Shown: piece after piece, positions 1-7,877 of the stretch
Layout: each line of letters starts with the position of its first letter
Numbering within the stretch: position 1 is the stretch's first letter
Assembly: GCA_026125895.1 (NCBI GenBank)
Contig: JAHCKG010000011.1
Coordinates: 1 to 64,000 of the forward strand
Source: Pseudolabrys sp.
GTDB lineage: Bacteria; Pseudomonadota; Alphaproteobacteria; Rhizobiales; Xanthobacteraceae
Reading direction: 5' to 3'
DNA length: 64,000 nt
Program-made: the position numbers and the translations under genes
Notes under the pieces: generated by a model
The model's input: only the letters and a program-made list of their open reading frames with translations
Told to the model about the DNA's origin: nothing
Database searches by the model: none

Positions 1-1
1 T

Positions 2-766
2 CGTGGTGAGACGATCGCTCTCAGCCATTACGTCACCGAGCCGGTTCATTCGCTGGTGACGCAGAGCCTTGCAGCGCTCGAATCGACGGCGAGCACGAAC
101 GGCGACGGCTTCGGTCTCGGCTGGTTCGGTGAATATCCCGAGCCCGGCCTCTATCGCGAAGTGCGCCCGGCCTGGTCCGACGAGAATCTTCGCTATTTGT
201 GCCGGCATTTGCGCTCGCATCTGTTCTTCGGCCATGTGCGCGCCGCCACCGGCACACCGGTGACGCGGCCGAACTGTCATCCCTTCAGTTGCGGCGGCTG
301 GCTGTTCATGCACAACGGCTTTATCGGTGGCTGGTCGGCGCTGCGCCGGCCGATCGAAGCGCTGATCCCCGATCGGCTTTACCCGTCGCGCGTGGGCACC
401 ACCGATTCCGAAGCGATCTTCCTCGCCATCCTCGGCGCCGGTGGCATGACCGATCCGCTCGGCGCCTCGGAACGCGTGCTGGCGCAGATTTCCGAGATGG
501 TGCGCGAAACCGGGCCGCATGAGTTTCGCTTCACTGCGTGCCTCGCCAACGGCAAGGACCTTTACGCCTTCCGCTATGCGGTGAACGACGCCGCCAATTC
601 GCTGTACTACCGCGAGTCGACCAACGAACTGCTGGTCGTTTCCGAACCGCTCGACCAGGACCCGCGCTGGCAGTCCGTGCCGGAAAATCATGTGCTGATC
701 GCCCGCGAAGGCGAGGGCGTCGTGGTGCAGCCGCTGCTCGAGGGCTATCGCGCCGCCGCGGAGTGA
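2..766 (+). CDS. Class II glutamine amidotransferase (YafJ/EgtC-like), 5' partial
   Basis: The reading frame is open to the left edge, so the start codon and catalytic N-terminal Cys lie outside the window; 254 residues are visible. The first residues (RGETIALSHYVTEPVHSLV) match the region just after the N-terminal MCRW motif of Ntn-type amidotransferases of the YafJ/EgtC family. GDGFGLGWFG, GHVRAATGTPV and the NCHPF/HNGFIGG segment are the conserved glutaminase-fold blocks. The family hydrolyses a gamma-glutamyl amide; EgtC does so in ergothioneine synthesis, but no egt genes are seen here, so the substrate is unknown. A GTG at 56 is in frame but would delete conserved sequence, so I do not use it. 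Confidence 0.85.
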   Translation, partial: RGETIALSHYVTEPVHSLVTQSLAALESTASTNGDGFGLGWFGEYPEPGLYREVRPAWSDENLRYLCRHLRSHLFFGHVRAATGTPVTRPNCHPFSCGGWLFMHNGFIGGWSALRRPIEALIPDRLYPSRVGTTDSEAIFLAILGAGGMTDPLGASERVLAQISEMVRETGPHEFRFTACLANGKDLYAFRYAVNDAANSLYYRESTNELLVVSEPLDQDPRWQSVPENHVLIAREGEGVVVQPLLEGYRAAAE

Positions 767-792
767 TCCCTGACGACAGTGCGTGGTATTGT

Positions 793-817
793 CCCGGCAC
801 GCTTCTCATGTGCCGGG
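793..817. terminator. Hairpin between amidotransferase and GST genes
   Basis: An 8-bp perfect stem (CCCGGCAC at 793-800 with GTGCCGGG at 810-817, 9-nt loop) lies 26 bases after the amidotransferase stop. There is no clear T-run, so it may be a weak terminator or a processing site. Confidence 0.4.
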
Positions 818-847
818 CAGCCGGGCCTTTCCTTCAGGAGACAATGA

Positions 848-1543
848 ATGACGCTCGATCATCCGATCTTCGCGCGCTGGCCGGCGCGGCATCCCGGCCG
901 GCTGCAGCTCTTTTCCGCGCCGACGCCCAACGGCGTGAAGGCCGGCATCATGCTCGAGGAAACGGGCCTCGCCTACGAGCCGCACCGCATCGACATCATG
1001 GCGAACGAAAGCCACGACCCGGCCTTTCTCGCGCTCAATCCCAACGGCAAGATTCCTGCGATCTACGATCCCACCGGCCCGAGCGGCAAGCCGCTCGCGC
1101 TGTTCGAGTCCGGGGCGATCCTTCTCTATCTCGCCGACAAGACCGGACAGTTCATTTCGGCCGATCCGAACGAGCGCTACGAAACGATCCAGTGGGTGAT
1201 GTGGCAGATGGGCGGCGTCGGCCCGATGTTCGGCCAGGTCGGCTTCTTCAACAAGTTCGCCGGCAAGGCCTATGAGGACAAGCGCCCGCGCGACCGTTAT
1301 GTCGCCGAATCGGTACGGCTGCTCGGCGTCCTCGACGGGCGACTCGCCGATCGTCCCTGGATGATGGGCGAGGCTTACAGCATCGCCGACATTTCGCTGC
1401 TCGGTTGGGTGCGGAACCTGATCGGCTTTTATGAAGCCCGCGACCTCGTCGGCTTCGACCGCTTTGCGCATGTGCAGGCCTGGCTCGACCGCGGGCTCGC
1501 GCGCCCGGCCGTGCAACGCGGGCTGCAGGTGACGGCGGCCTAG
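848..1543 (+). CDS. Glutathione S-transferase family protein (YfcG/YghU-like)
   Basis: This 231-aa cytosolic protein has the two-domain GST layout. The N-terminal thioredoxin fold (about residues 18-100) includes NPNGKIPAI with its cis-proline and [12 protein letters not shown], the glutathione gamma-glutamyl binding Glu-Ser pair. The all-helical C-terminal domain contains [11 protein letters not shown] with the N-capping Asp. The [12 protein letters not shown] segment near residue 20 resembles the disulfide-reductase-type YfcG/YghU GSTs, which reduce disulfides with glutathione. The ATG at 848 follows a CAGGAGACA ribosome-binding site. It stands alone between a hairpin and a convergent tRNA gene. 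The exact substrate cannot be told. Confidence 0.88.
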   Translation: MTLDHPIFARWPARHPGRLQLFSAPTPNGVKAGIMLEETGLAYEPHRIDIMANESHDPAFLALNPNGKIPAIYDPTGPSGKPLALFESGAILLYLADKTGQFISADPNERYETIQWVMWQMGGVGPMFGQVGFFNKFAGKAYEDKRPRDRYVAESVRLLGVLDGRLADRPWMMGEAYSIADISLLGWVRNLIGFYEARDLVGFDRFAHVQAWLDRGLARPAVQRGLQVTAA

Positions 1544-1573
1544 GCCGGCAGGTAGCGATTCGAGAGGGGAGAA

Positions 1574-1650
1574 TGGCGCGCCCGGCGCGATTCGAACGCA
1601 CGACCTTTGCCTTCGGAGGGCAACGCTCTATCCAGCTGAGCTACGGGCGC
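1574..1650 (-). tRNA. tRNA-Arg (anticodon CCG), CCA encoded
   Basis: The reverse complement folds into a complete 77-nt cloverleaf. The acceptor stem is GCGCCCG/CGGGCGC, the D arm is GCTC...GAGC, and the anticodon stem is TTGCC/GGCAA with loop CTCCGAA, giving anticodon CCG. The T arm is GTGCG-TTCGAAT-CGCGC. A genomic G-CCA tail is present at the plus-strand positions 1574-1577. It should read CGG arginine codons, which are frequent in this GC-rich sequence. Confidence 0.97.
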
Positions 1651-2009
1651 GTAGCCGCCCCTGATTAGACCAAATGGCCGGAACCGGCAATGGAGTTCGC
1701 GCGCGCTGGGGAGGAATGTTCCCTGCGCATCGCGCCGGTCATGCGGCGGACGCGGCGCTGCCGGTCGCCCGCGCATGGACAGCGATCCTATACTCAATAT
1801 GACAATTCGGCGCCGCTACCCTCCGGCGCCCTCATTGCCGGTTTTCTCAAGCAGGCAGCCACCGCGCTCCGCAGCAACGCTGCCGAGCACGCCGCGTTAA
1901 ATTTCGAGTTTCCTTGAACGGATCGCGGTGGCGCCGGTTGCCGCAGTGACGTTGCCACATGCGAGCAACGCCTCCTGACAACACGTCAAATGATAAATGG
2001 AGATGTTTC
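1651..2009. other. Intergenic region between tRNA-Arg and the KGG-protein gene
   Basis: About 360 bases, presumably holding the divergent promoters of the tRNA and of the small protein gene. Short open frames occur but none has a recognisable protein. I see no repeat or clear RNA element. Confidence 0.5.
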
Positions 2010-2216
2010 ATGGCAAACGAACAACGTGGCGGTTCCGGTAACTTCGCCAACGATCCGCAGCGTGCGTCCGAAGCCGGACAGAAGGGTGGCGAGCACAGCC
2101 ACGGCGGCCAGCAGTCGCAGTCCGGCGGCTCGAAGGGCCAGCAGGGCGGCTCGGGCAACTTCGCCAACGATCCACAACGCGCCTCCGAAGCCGGCCGCAA
2201 GGGCGGTCAGCAATAG
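2010..2216 (+). CDS. Small KGG-repeat stress protein (con-10/GsiB-like)
   Basis: A 68-aa hydrophilic, Gly/Asn/Gln-rich protein starting MANEQRGG. I chose the ATG at 2010 because a GGAG ribosome-binding site lies 7 bases upstream; an upstream in-frame ATG at 1959 has neither conservation nor a ribosome site. The protein holds two nearly identical copies of [17 protein letters not shown](Q/R)KGG, separated by a His/Gln/Ser-rich linker. This is the KGG motif of the fungal conidiation Con-10 and Bacillus GsiB stress-induced family. Such proteins are thought to be disordered stress protectants. It is monocistronic and followed by a GC-rich hairpin. Confidence 0.85.
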   Translation: MANEQRGGSGNFANDPQRASEAGQKGGEHSHGGQQSQSGGSKGQQGGSGNFANDPQRASEAGRKGGQQ

Positions 2217-2233
2217 CCGGGAACGGGCAACGG

Positions 2234-2275
2234 GCCCCGGCCGCAAGGCCGGGGCTCGCAGCGTTATTTATTTCT
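2234..2275 (+). terminator. GC-rich hairpin after the KGG-protein gene
   Basis: A 9-bp perfect stem, GCCCCGGCC at 2234-2242 with GGCCGGGGC at 2247-2255 and a GCAA tetraloop, starts 17 bases after the stop codon. It is followed by a T-rich but interrupted stretch (GTTATTTATTTCT). It is a probable rho-independent terminator, with an imperfect T-tract. Confidence 0.55.
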
Positions 2276-2296
2276 CCATCGCAAGGTATTTCATCC

Positions 2297-3514
2297 ATGA
2301 AAGCGCTGACGTGGCACGGCAAAGCCGACATCCGCTGCGAAACCATTCCCGATCCGATCATCGAGTATCCGCGCGACGCCGTCATCAAGGTGACCGCCTG
2401 TGCGATCTGCGGCTCGGATCTGCACATCTATGGCGGCATCATTCCCGAGATGAAGGCCGGCGATGTCATCGGTCATGAGACCATGGGTGAAGTCGTCGAA
2501 GTCGGCGCCGCCAACAAGAAGCTGAAGGTCGGCGATCGCGTCGTCGTGCCCTTCACCATTTCCTGCGGCGAATGCTTCTTCTGCAAGAACGGTTACTACT
2601 CCGGCTGCGAGCGCTCCAATCCCGATCGCGACAAGGCCGCGACCTTGTGGGGCAACGCGCCGGCCGGCCTGTTCGGCTACTCGCATCTGTGCGGCGGCTA
2701 TGCCGGCGGCCAGGCCGAATATCTGCGCGTGCCTTACGCCGACGTCGGGCCGATGAAAGTGCCGGACCACCTGAGCGACGAGGAAGTGCTGTTCCTCTCC
2801 GATATTTTCCCGACCGGCTACATGGCCGCCGACTTCTGCGAGATCGCCGGCGGCGAGACCATCGCCATCTGGGGCTGCGGCCCGGTCGGCCAGTTCGCCA
2901 TCCGCAGTGCCATCCTGATGGGCGCCGGCCGCATCATCGCCATCGACACCGTGCCGGAACGCCTCGCTTTGGCAAAAGCCGCGGGCGCCGAAACCATCGA
3001 TTTCATGAAAGACGATGTCTACGACGTCATCATGCAGAAGACGCACGGCCGCGGCGCCGATGCCTGCATCGACGCGGTCGGCACCGAGGCCGAGCCGTCG
3101 GCGAGCTTCGATTCGCGCATCGACCGCATCAAGGTCGCGACCTTCATGGGCACCGATCGGCCGCATGTGCTGCGTCAGGCCATTCACTGCTGCCGCAACT
3201 TCGGCATCGTCTCGATCGTCGGCGTCTATGGCGGCTTTCTCGACAAGATCCCGATGGGTTCGGCGATCAATCGCGGCCTCACCTTCCGCATGGCGCAGAC
3301 GCCGGTGCAAGGCTATCTGCCGAAGCTGATGTCGCTGATCGAGGAGAAGAAGATCGATCCTTCTTTCGTCATCACGCACGTGGCGCCGCTGGAGAAGGGC
3401 CCGGAGCTGTACGACACCTTCCGCGAAAAGCAGGACGGCTGCATCAAGGTGGTGCTCAAGCCCGGCATGGCCGACACCCAGACCATCGAGAAGAAAGAGG
3501 TGACCTATGCTTGA
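2297..3514 (+). CDS. Zinc-dependent alcohol dehydrogenase (glutathione-independent FDH-like)
   Basis: This 405-aa medium-chain dehydrogenase has the catalytic zinc ligands C38 and H60 (GHE motif). The structural-zinc cysteines C90, C93, C96 and C104 follow. A Rossmann NAD(P)-binding segment, [19 protein letters not shown], lies near residues 195-213. The length and the insert after the structural zinc lobe resemble the large Zn-dehydrogenases annotated as glutathione-independent formaldehyde dehydrogenase. The real substrate is uncertain. The last eight bases overlap the SDR gene that follows, so the two are translationally coupled and probably act on the same metabolite or stress response. 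Confidence 0.85.
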   Translation: MKALTWHGKADIRCETIPDPIIEYPRDAVIKVTACAICGSDLHIYGGIIPEMKAGDVIGHETMGEVVEVGAANKKLKVGDRVVVPFTISCGECFFCKNGYYSGCERSNPDRDKAATLWGNAPAGLFGYSHLCGGYAGGQAEYLRVPYADVGPMKVPDHLSDEEVLFLSDIFPTGYMAADFCEIAGGETIAIWGCGPVGQFAIRSAILMGAGRIIAIDTVPERLALAKAAGAETIDFMKDDVYDVIMQKTHGRGADACIDAVGTEAEPSASFDSRIDRIKVATFMGTDRPHVLRQAIHCCRNFGIVSIVGVYGGFLDKIPMGSAINRGLTFRMAQTPVQGYLPKLMSLIEEKKIDPSFVITHVAPLEKGPELYDTFREKQDGCIKVVLKPGMADTQTIEKKEVTYA

Positions 3515-4295
3515 CGCGACCCGCAAGCTTGCCGTCGTCACCGGCGCGTCCACCGGCATCGGTCTCGAACTCGCCAAACTGTGCGCCGGTGACGGTTATG
3601 ACCTCGTCGTCGCCGCCAATGAGCCGGAGATCGAACGCGCCGCCGACGAACTGCGCCGCGACGGCATCGACGTCAAAGCCGTCAACGCCGATCTTTCCAC
3701 CACCGAAGGCGTCGATCGTCTTTACGATGCGACCGGCGGCCGTCCGGTGGCGGCGCTGCTCGCCAATGCCGGCCGCGGCCTCGGCAAGGCGTTTCTCGAT
3801 CAGGACTGGAGCGCGGCGCGCTACGTCGTCGACACCAACATCACTGGCACGATCTACCTGATCCACCGCATCGGCCGCGACATGCGCGAGCAAGGCGACG
3901 GCCGCATCCTCATCACCGGCTCGATCGCCGGCTTCATGCCGGGGGCCTATCAGGCGGTCTATAACGGCACCAAGGCGTTCCTGGACTCCTTTTCCTACGC
4001 GCTGCGCGAGGAGCTGCGCGACACCCGCATCACCGTCACTTGCCTGATGCCCGGCCCGACCGAAACCGAGTTTTTCGAGCGCGCCGATCTGATGGATACT
4101 AAAGTGGGCCAGGACGATAAGGATGATCCAGCGAAGGTGGCGCGCGACGGCTACGAGGCGATGAAGTCCGGCGAGGGCGGCGTCGTCAGCGGCTGGAAGA
4201 ACAAGATGCAGGCCGCCACCGCGCATGTCATGCCGGCGGAGCGCCTCGCCAGGATGCACACCGGCATGGCCGCGCCCGGTTCCGCCAAGGACTGA
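3507..4295 (+). CDS. SDR family NAD(P)-dependent oxidoreductase
   Basis: A 262-aa classical short-chain dehydrogenase. It has the TGASTGIG cofactor motif (residues 12-19), the LLANAGRG structural motif, and the catalytic Ser of ITGSIAGF with the Tyr/Lys of YNGTKAF. Its ATG overlaps the end of the upstream Zn-dehydrogenase gene by eight bases, indicating a two-gene operon. The C-terminal part ([14 protein letters not shown]) resembles the DltE/short-chain oxidoreductases often found next to such dehydrogenases. Substrate unknown. Confidence 0.87.
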   Translation: MLDATRKLAVVTGASTGIGLELAKLCAGDGYDLVVAANEPEIERAADELRRDGIDVKAVNADLSTTEGVDRLYDATGGRPVAALLANAGRGLGKAFLDQDWSAARYVVDTNITGTIYLIHRIGRDMREQGDGRILITGSIAGFMPGAYQAVYNGTKAFLDSFSYALREELRDTRITVTCLMPGPTETEFFERADLMDTKVGQDDKDDPAKVARDGYEAMKSGEGGVVSGWKNKMQAATAHVMPAERLARMHTGMAAPGSAKD

Positions 4296-4303
4296 CGAAA
4301 CCG

Positions 4304-5242
4304 CTAGCGCACCGCTGTCCGCGAGGCGGCGTCGCGGTGGCGCACGCGTTCGCGGTACAGGGTGTAGAGGCCGGAACCGACGATCAGCAGCGTGCCGGCG
4401 ATCGACAATCGGTCCGAGATCTCGCCGAAGATGAAGTAGCCGGCCAGACCGCTCCAGATCAGCAGCGAATAGCGGAACGGCGCCACCAGCGTCAGGTCGA
4501 CCCCGCGGAACGCCGAGACCGCCAGCGCGCTGCCGGCGCTGAGAAAGATGGCGGCCAGCACCAAAAGGCCGGTGTATTTCGCCGTCATCACGGGCCAGCG
4601 CTCGCCGACGACGAGGCCGAACAGCCCGCCCGCCAGTGTCGTCCCCACCAGGCTGATGAATGTGACGGCGATCGTGCTGGTGCCGGGATGGATGCGGCGG
4701 GTGACGATGTCGCGGATCGCGGAAAAGCTGGCGCCGCACAACGCCACCACCGCCCATTCGTTGAAATTGGCCGGGCTCGGCTTGACGATCAGCAGCATGC
4801 CGATGACGCCGACGCTGATCGCCGTCCAGCGCCGCCAGCCGACCTGTTCCCTGAAGAAGAAGGCGAGAAGCATCGTCACGATCAACGGCGACATCAGGTT
4901 GAGCGCCATCAGATCGGCGAGCCGCAGCTTGGTCAGCGACACCACGAAGGTGACGTTGGCCAGCGCATCGAGCCCGGCGCGCAGCAGCACCATCGGGTGC
5001 AGCGCACCATGGATGACCAGGGTGCGGTGGACGATGAGAAGCGCAACGCCGAGAATGACGAGACAGGCGATGCCGCGCACCACCAGCACTTCGCCGATCG
5101 GATGCGTCAGCGCGGTGATCTTGGTTATCGTGTCGTTTACCGTGAACAGCGCACAGCCCGTCGTCAGGGCGATAATGCCGCGCTTGTTGTCCTGGTAAGA
5201 AGGCACGCGATTTTCGTTCGAACGGGGTGAGGCCGCCGGCAT
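4304..5242 (-). CDS. DMT-superfamily EamA transporter
   Basis: A 312-aa inner-membrane protein with about ten hydrophobic segments arranged as two EamA repeats, the layout of the drug/metabolite exporter superfamily. The first repeat begins GIIALTTGCALFTVNDTITK and contains LRAGLDALANVTFVVSLTKL. The second repeat contains FISLVGTTLAGGLFGLVVG and APFRYSLLIWSGLAGYFIFG. It converges with the SDR gene, leaving only eight bases between stop codons. The start at 5242 gives a 21-residue polar leader; a later start is possible. The exported compound is unknown. Confidence 0.85.
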   Translation of the reverse strand: MPAASPRSNENRVPSYQDNKRGIIALTTGCALFTVNDTITKITALTHPIGEVLVVRGIACLVILGVALLIVHRTLVIHGALHPMVLLRAGLDALANVTFVVSLTKLRLADLMALNLMSPLIVTMLLAFFFREQVGWRRWTAISVGVIGMLLIVKPSPANFNEWAVVALCGASFSAIRDIVTRRIHPGTSTIAVTFISLVGTTLAGGLFGLVVGERWPVMTAKYTGLLVLAAIFLSAGSALAVSAFRGVDLTLVAPFRYSLLIWSGLAGYFIFGEISDRLSIAGTLLIVGSGLYTLYRERVRHRDAASRTAVR

Positions 5243-5544
5243 GAGGCGGTCGCGCAGCGCCTTTGCGGACGGAAGGAGATGTCGGGAGGATGCGACCGGC
5301 GCTTCGCGTTACCACCATTAGGGCAATCCGGCGGCGGCGGCAACGCAGGATGTTGATAGCCGGCCGGCTTTAACCGACCACCGCAGGCCTCGCCGCCAAT
5401 CCACACAATTACGTCGGATTAGAATTCATTTCGCCGAAGTTTCGATCGGAACTTCTCACGGCTTTTAAAGAGGGCCTCGAACAGTGTTGCCGCCTGTTAG
5501 GCATAGGCCGACCCGCATCGGCCGCTTGGGGCAAGGCTCTCCCG
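5243..5544. other. Divergent intergenic region upstream of the Tad locus
   Basis: About 300 bases between the divergently read EamA and TadG-like genes. No gene is evident. It contains a near-perfect 20-bp palindrome at 5436-5455, listed separately, and presumably both promoters. Confidence 0.5.
5436..5455. promoter_or_regulatory. Near-perfect 20-bp palindrome upstream of the TadG-like gene
   Basis: The sequence GAAGTTTCGATCGGAACTTC is self-complementary except for one mismatched pair (positions 5442/5449). It lies 90 bases before the TadG-like start codon in a divergent promoter region and has the form of a dimeric regulator's operator. No regulator is identified. Confidence 0.4.
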
Positions 5545-6819
5545 ATGTTCATGAAGTTTCTGAAGGACCGCCGCGGCAACGTAGCGCCGTTGATGGCGTT
5601 CCTGGCGGTGCCGCTGATCGGCGGCGCCGGCGTCGCCATCGATTACTCGCAGGCCAACGCGACCAAGGCCGCGTTCCAGGCGGCGCTCGACGCCACCGCG
5701 CTGGCGATGTCGAAATCCGCGGCGACCTCGAGCCCCGCCGATCTGCAGACCGCGGCGACCAACTACTTCAACGCGCTGTTCACCAAGCCCAATGTCACCA
5801 ACGTCACCGTCACCGCGAACTACACCGGCACGGCGGGATCGAAGCTGGTGCTGAGCGGCGCCGCGACGCTGAAGACCAACGTCATGGGCGTGCTCGGCTA
5901 CGACCACATCAACATCAGCGCCGGCGCCACCTCGACCTGGGGTGACACCCGGCTACGCGTGGCCCTGGTGCTCGACAACACCGGCTCGATGTCGAGTTCG
6001 AACAAGATGACGGCGCTGAAGGCGGCGAGCCAGAACCTGCTTACGCAGCTCAAGAACGCGGCGCTGGTGCCGGAGGACGTCTACGTCTCGATCGTGCCCT
6101 TCTCCAAGGACGTCAATGTCGGCGCCGACAATGTCGACCAGTCCTGGATCAACTGGTCGCTGTGGGAGGCGGCCAACGGCAGTTGCAGCAACAGCTATTA
6201 CAAATCGAAGAACTCGTGCGAGTCGCGCGGCAATGTCTGGACGCCGGACGCGCATTCGACCTGGAATGGCTGCGTCACCGACCGCGACCAGAATTACGAC
6301 GTCACCAACGACCCGGCGCAGACCGGCGGCACGCGCTATCCGGCCGAACAATACGACTCGTGCCCGGTGCCGCTGATGCAGTTGTCCAACGACTGGACGG
6401 CGCTGTCGGCCAAGATCGAGGCGATGCAGCCGGCCGGCAACACCAACCAGGCGATCGGCCTGCAGATGGGCTGGCAGTCGCTGACCGCCGCGCCGTTCAC
6501 CGTGCCGGCCTTCGATGCCGACTATCAATACAATCAGGTCATCATCCTGCTCACCGACGGCCTCAACACCGAGAATCGCTGGTACACCAACCAGTCGTCG
6601 ATCAATGCGCGGCAGCAGAAGGCCTGCGACAACATCAAGGCCGCCGGAGTCACGCTGTACACCGTGCAGGTCAACACCGGCGGCGATCCGACATCGACAC
6701 TGCTGCAGAATTGCGCCTCGAGCTCCAGCAAGTTCTTTCTGCTGACGTCGTCGACGCAAATCATCACGACTTTTAATCAAATCGGCACCGCGCTCTCGGA
6801 GCTGCGCCTCGCTCAGTAG
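5545..6819 (+). CDS. TadG-like pilus assembly protein with vWA domain
   Basis: A 424-aa protein whose N-terminus (RRGNVAPLMAFLAVPLIGG, then AIDYSQANATKAAFQAALDATALA) is the single-membrane-segment domain of TadE/TadG proteins. A von Willebrand A domain follows with the MIDAS motif D144-N-T-G-S-M-S150. A Cys/Asn/Tyr-rich insert (about residues 210-265) and the second vWA half (VIILLTDGLNT, near residue 330) complete it. The protein should sit in the periplasm, anchored to the inner membrane, and support Flp pilus assembly. It precedes cpaB by 159 bases on the same strand. Alternative: a stand-alone vWA pseudopilin-like adhesin. Confidence 0.85.
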   Translation: MFMKFLKDRRGNVAPLMAFLAVPLIGGAGVAIDYSQANATKAAFQAALDATALAMSKSAATSSPADLQTAATNYFNALFTKPNVTNVTVTANYTGTAGSKLVLSGAATLKTNVMGVLGYDHINISAGATSTWGDTRLRVALVLDNTGSMSSSNKMTALKAASQNLLTQLKNAALVPEDVYVSIVPFSKDVNVGADNVDQSWINWSLWEAANGSCSNSYYKSKNSCESRGNVWTPDAHSTWNGCVTDRDQNYDVTNDPAQTGGTRYPAEQYDSCPVPLMQLSNDWTALSAKIEAMQPAGNTNQAIGLQMGWQSLTAAPFTVPAFDADYQYNQVIILLTDGLNTENRWYTNQSSINARQQKACDNIKAAGVTLYTVQVNTGGDPTSTLLQNCASSSSKFFLLTSSTQIITTFNQIGTALSELRLAQ

Positions 6820-6978
6820 GTATCGCGCGTAGTTTAAGTAAATTGCGCGCCGCATTTCACAAGGCATTCAGCACAGAGTGAAGTGGTTTCATCCCGTTAG
6901 TAATTGAATCGATCGCTGCGGTTACGGTGATCGTGTTGGCTCAGCCGCCCGGGCAGAGCCGTTGAGGGACTCTGTTTC

Positions 6979-7839
6979 ATGCGTGCCAGCACTCTTGTGA
7001 TGATCGGCTTCGCGCTGGTGTTCGGCGTCATCGCCGTCTTCATCGCCCAGGTCTGGCTCGCCGATCAGGCCAGCAAGCGCGTCGAGGCCACCGCCAAGCC
7101 AGCGGCGCCGTCGCAGACGCTGGTGGTCGCCAGGAAGCCGCTGCGTTACGGCACCGAACTTTCCGCCGCGATGCTCGAGGAAGTGCCGTGGCCGTCGGAC
7201 GCCGTGCCGGCCGGCGGCTTTACCAAAATTGCCGACGTGCTCAAGGGCGGCAACCGCATCGTGCTCACCGCCATCGAAGCCAACGAGCCGCTGCTGGCGC
7301 TGAAGATCACCGGGCCCGGCCAGCGCGCCACCTTGTCGGCGCTGGTCAAGCCGGGCATGAAGGCCGTCACCGTTCGCGTCAACGATGTCGAAGGCGTCGG
7401 CGGCTTCGTCCTGCCGGGCGATCATGTCGACGTCGTGCTGACGCGCACCATCGACAAGGGCGACGCCACCACCGAGGTGGTGCTGCAAAACCGCCGCGTG
7501 CTTGCCGTCGATCAGACGGCCGACGAACGCGCCGCCAAGGCGACGGTCGCCAAATCGGTGACGCTCGAAGTGGACACCGTCGAGGCGCAGAAGGTCTGGC
7601 TCGCTTCGACGGTCGGCAACCTGTCGCTGCTGCTGCGCAAGGCCGGCGAAACGGCGCAGGCGCGCACGCGCAAGATCACGCTCAGCGACCTCTCGGCGCC
7701 GGAGCCGGTCGTCGATACCGGCGGGGCGGCGACCACGACCGTGTCGGTGACCCGCGCCGCCGCCAAGCAGGACTACACCGTACCCGTCGAAGCCGTGCGG
7801 CGTCCGCGCGGCGCCGTGGCGGAGGCCGCCCGCCCGTGA
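6979..7839 (+). CDS. cpaB: Flp pilus assembly protein CpaB (RcpC)
   Basis: A 286-aa protein with an N-terminal membrane anchor (TLVMIGFALVFGVIAVFIAQ) and a SAF domain around residues 45-110 (LVVARKPLRYGTELSAAML). The conserved RcpC/CpaB block VRVNDVEGVGGFVLPGDHVD follows at about residues 133-152. CpaB is a periplasmic protein that works with the CpaC secretin in Tad/Flp pilus secretion. The C-terminal tail is basic and Ala-rich. It is the first gene of the compact cpaB-cpaC-lipoprotein-cpaE-cpaF-tadB-tadC run. Confidence 0.93.
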   Translation: MRASTLVMIGFALVFGVIAVFIAQVWLADQASKRVEATAKPAAPSQTLVVARKPLRYGTELSAAMLEEVPWPSDAVPAGGFTKIADVLKGGNRIVLTAIEANEPLLALKITGPGQRATLSALVKPGMKAVTVRVNDVEGVGGFVLPGDHVDVVLTRTIDKGDATTEVVLQNRRVLAVDQTADERAAKATVAKSVTLEVDTVEAQKVWLASTVGNLSLLLRKAGETAQARTRKITLSDLSAPEPVVDTGGAATTTVSVTRAAAKQDYTVPVEAVRRPRGAVAEAARP

Positions 7840-7877
7840 TCGCGGCCCGGTTTTTCTCGAACATCAGGAGGACGGCT

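Noticed and set aside
1540-1797. Minus-strand open frame with [24 protein letters not shown]
   Set aside because: This is the translated tRNA-Arg sequence, a common false protein; the cloverleaf is clear.
1690-1917. Small open frame upstream of the KGG protein
   Set aside because: No conserved features, no convincing ribosome site, and it sits in a divergent promoter region.
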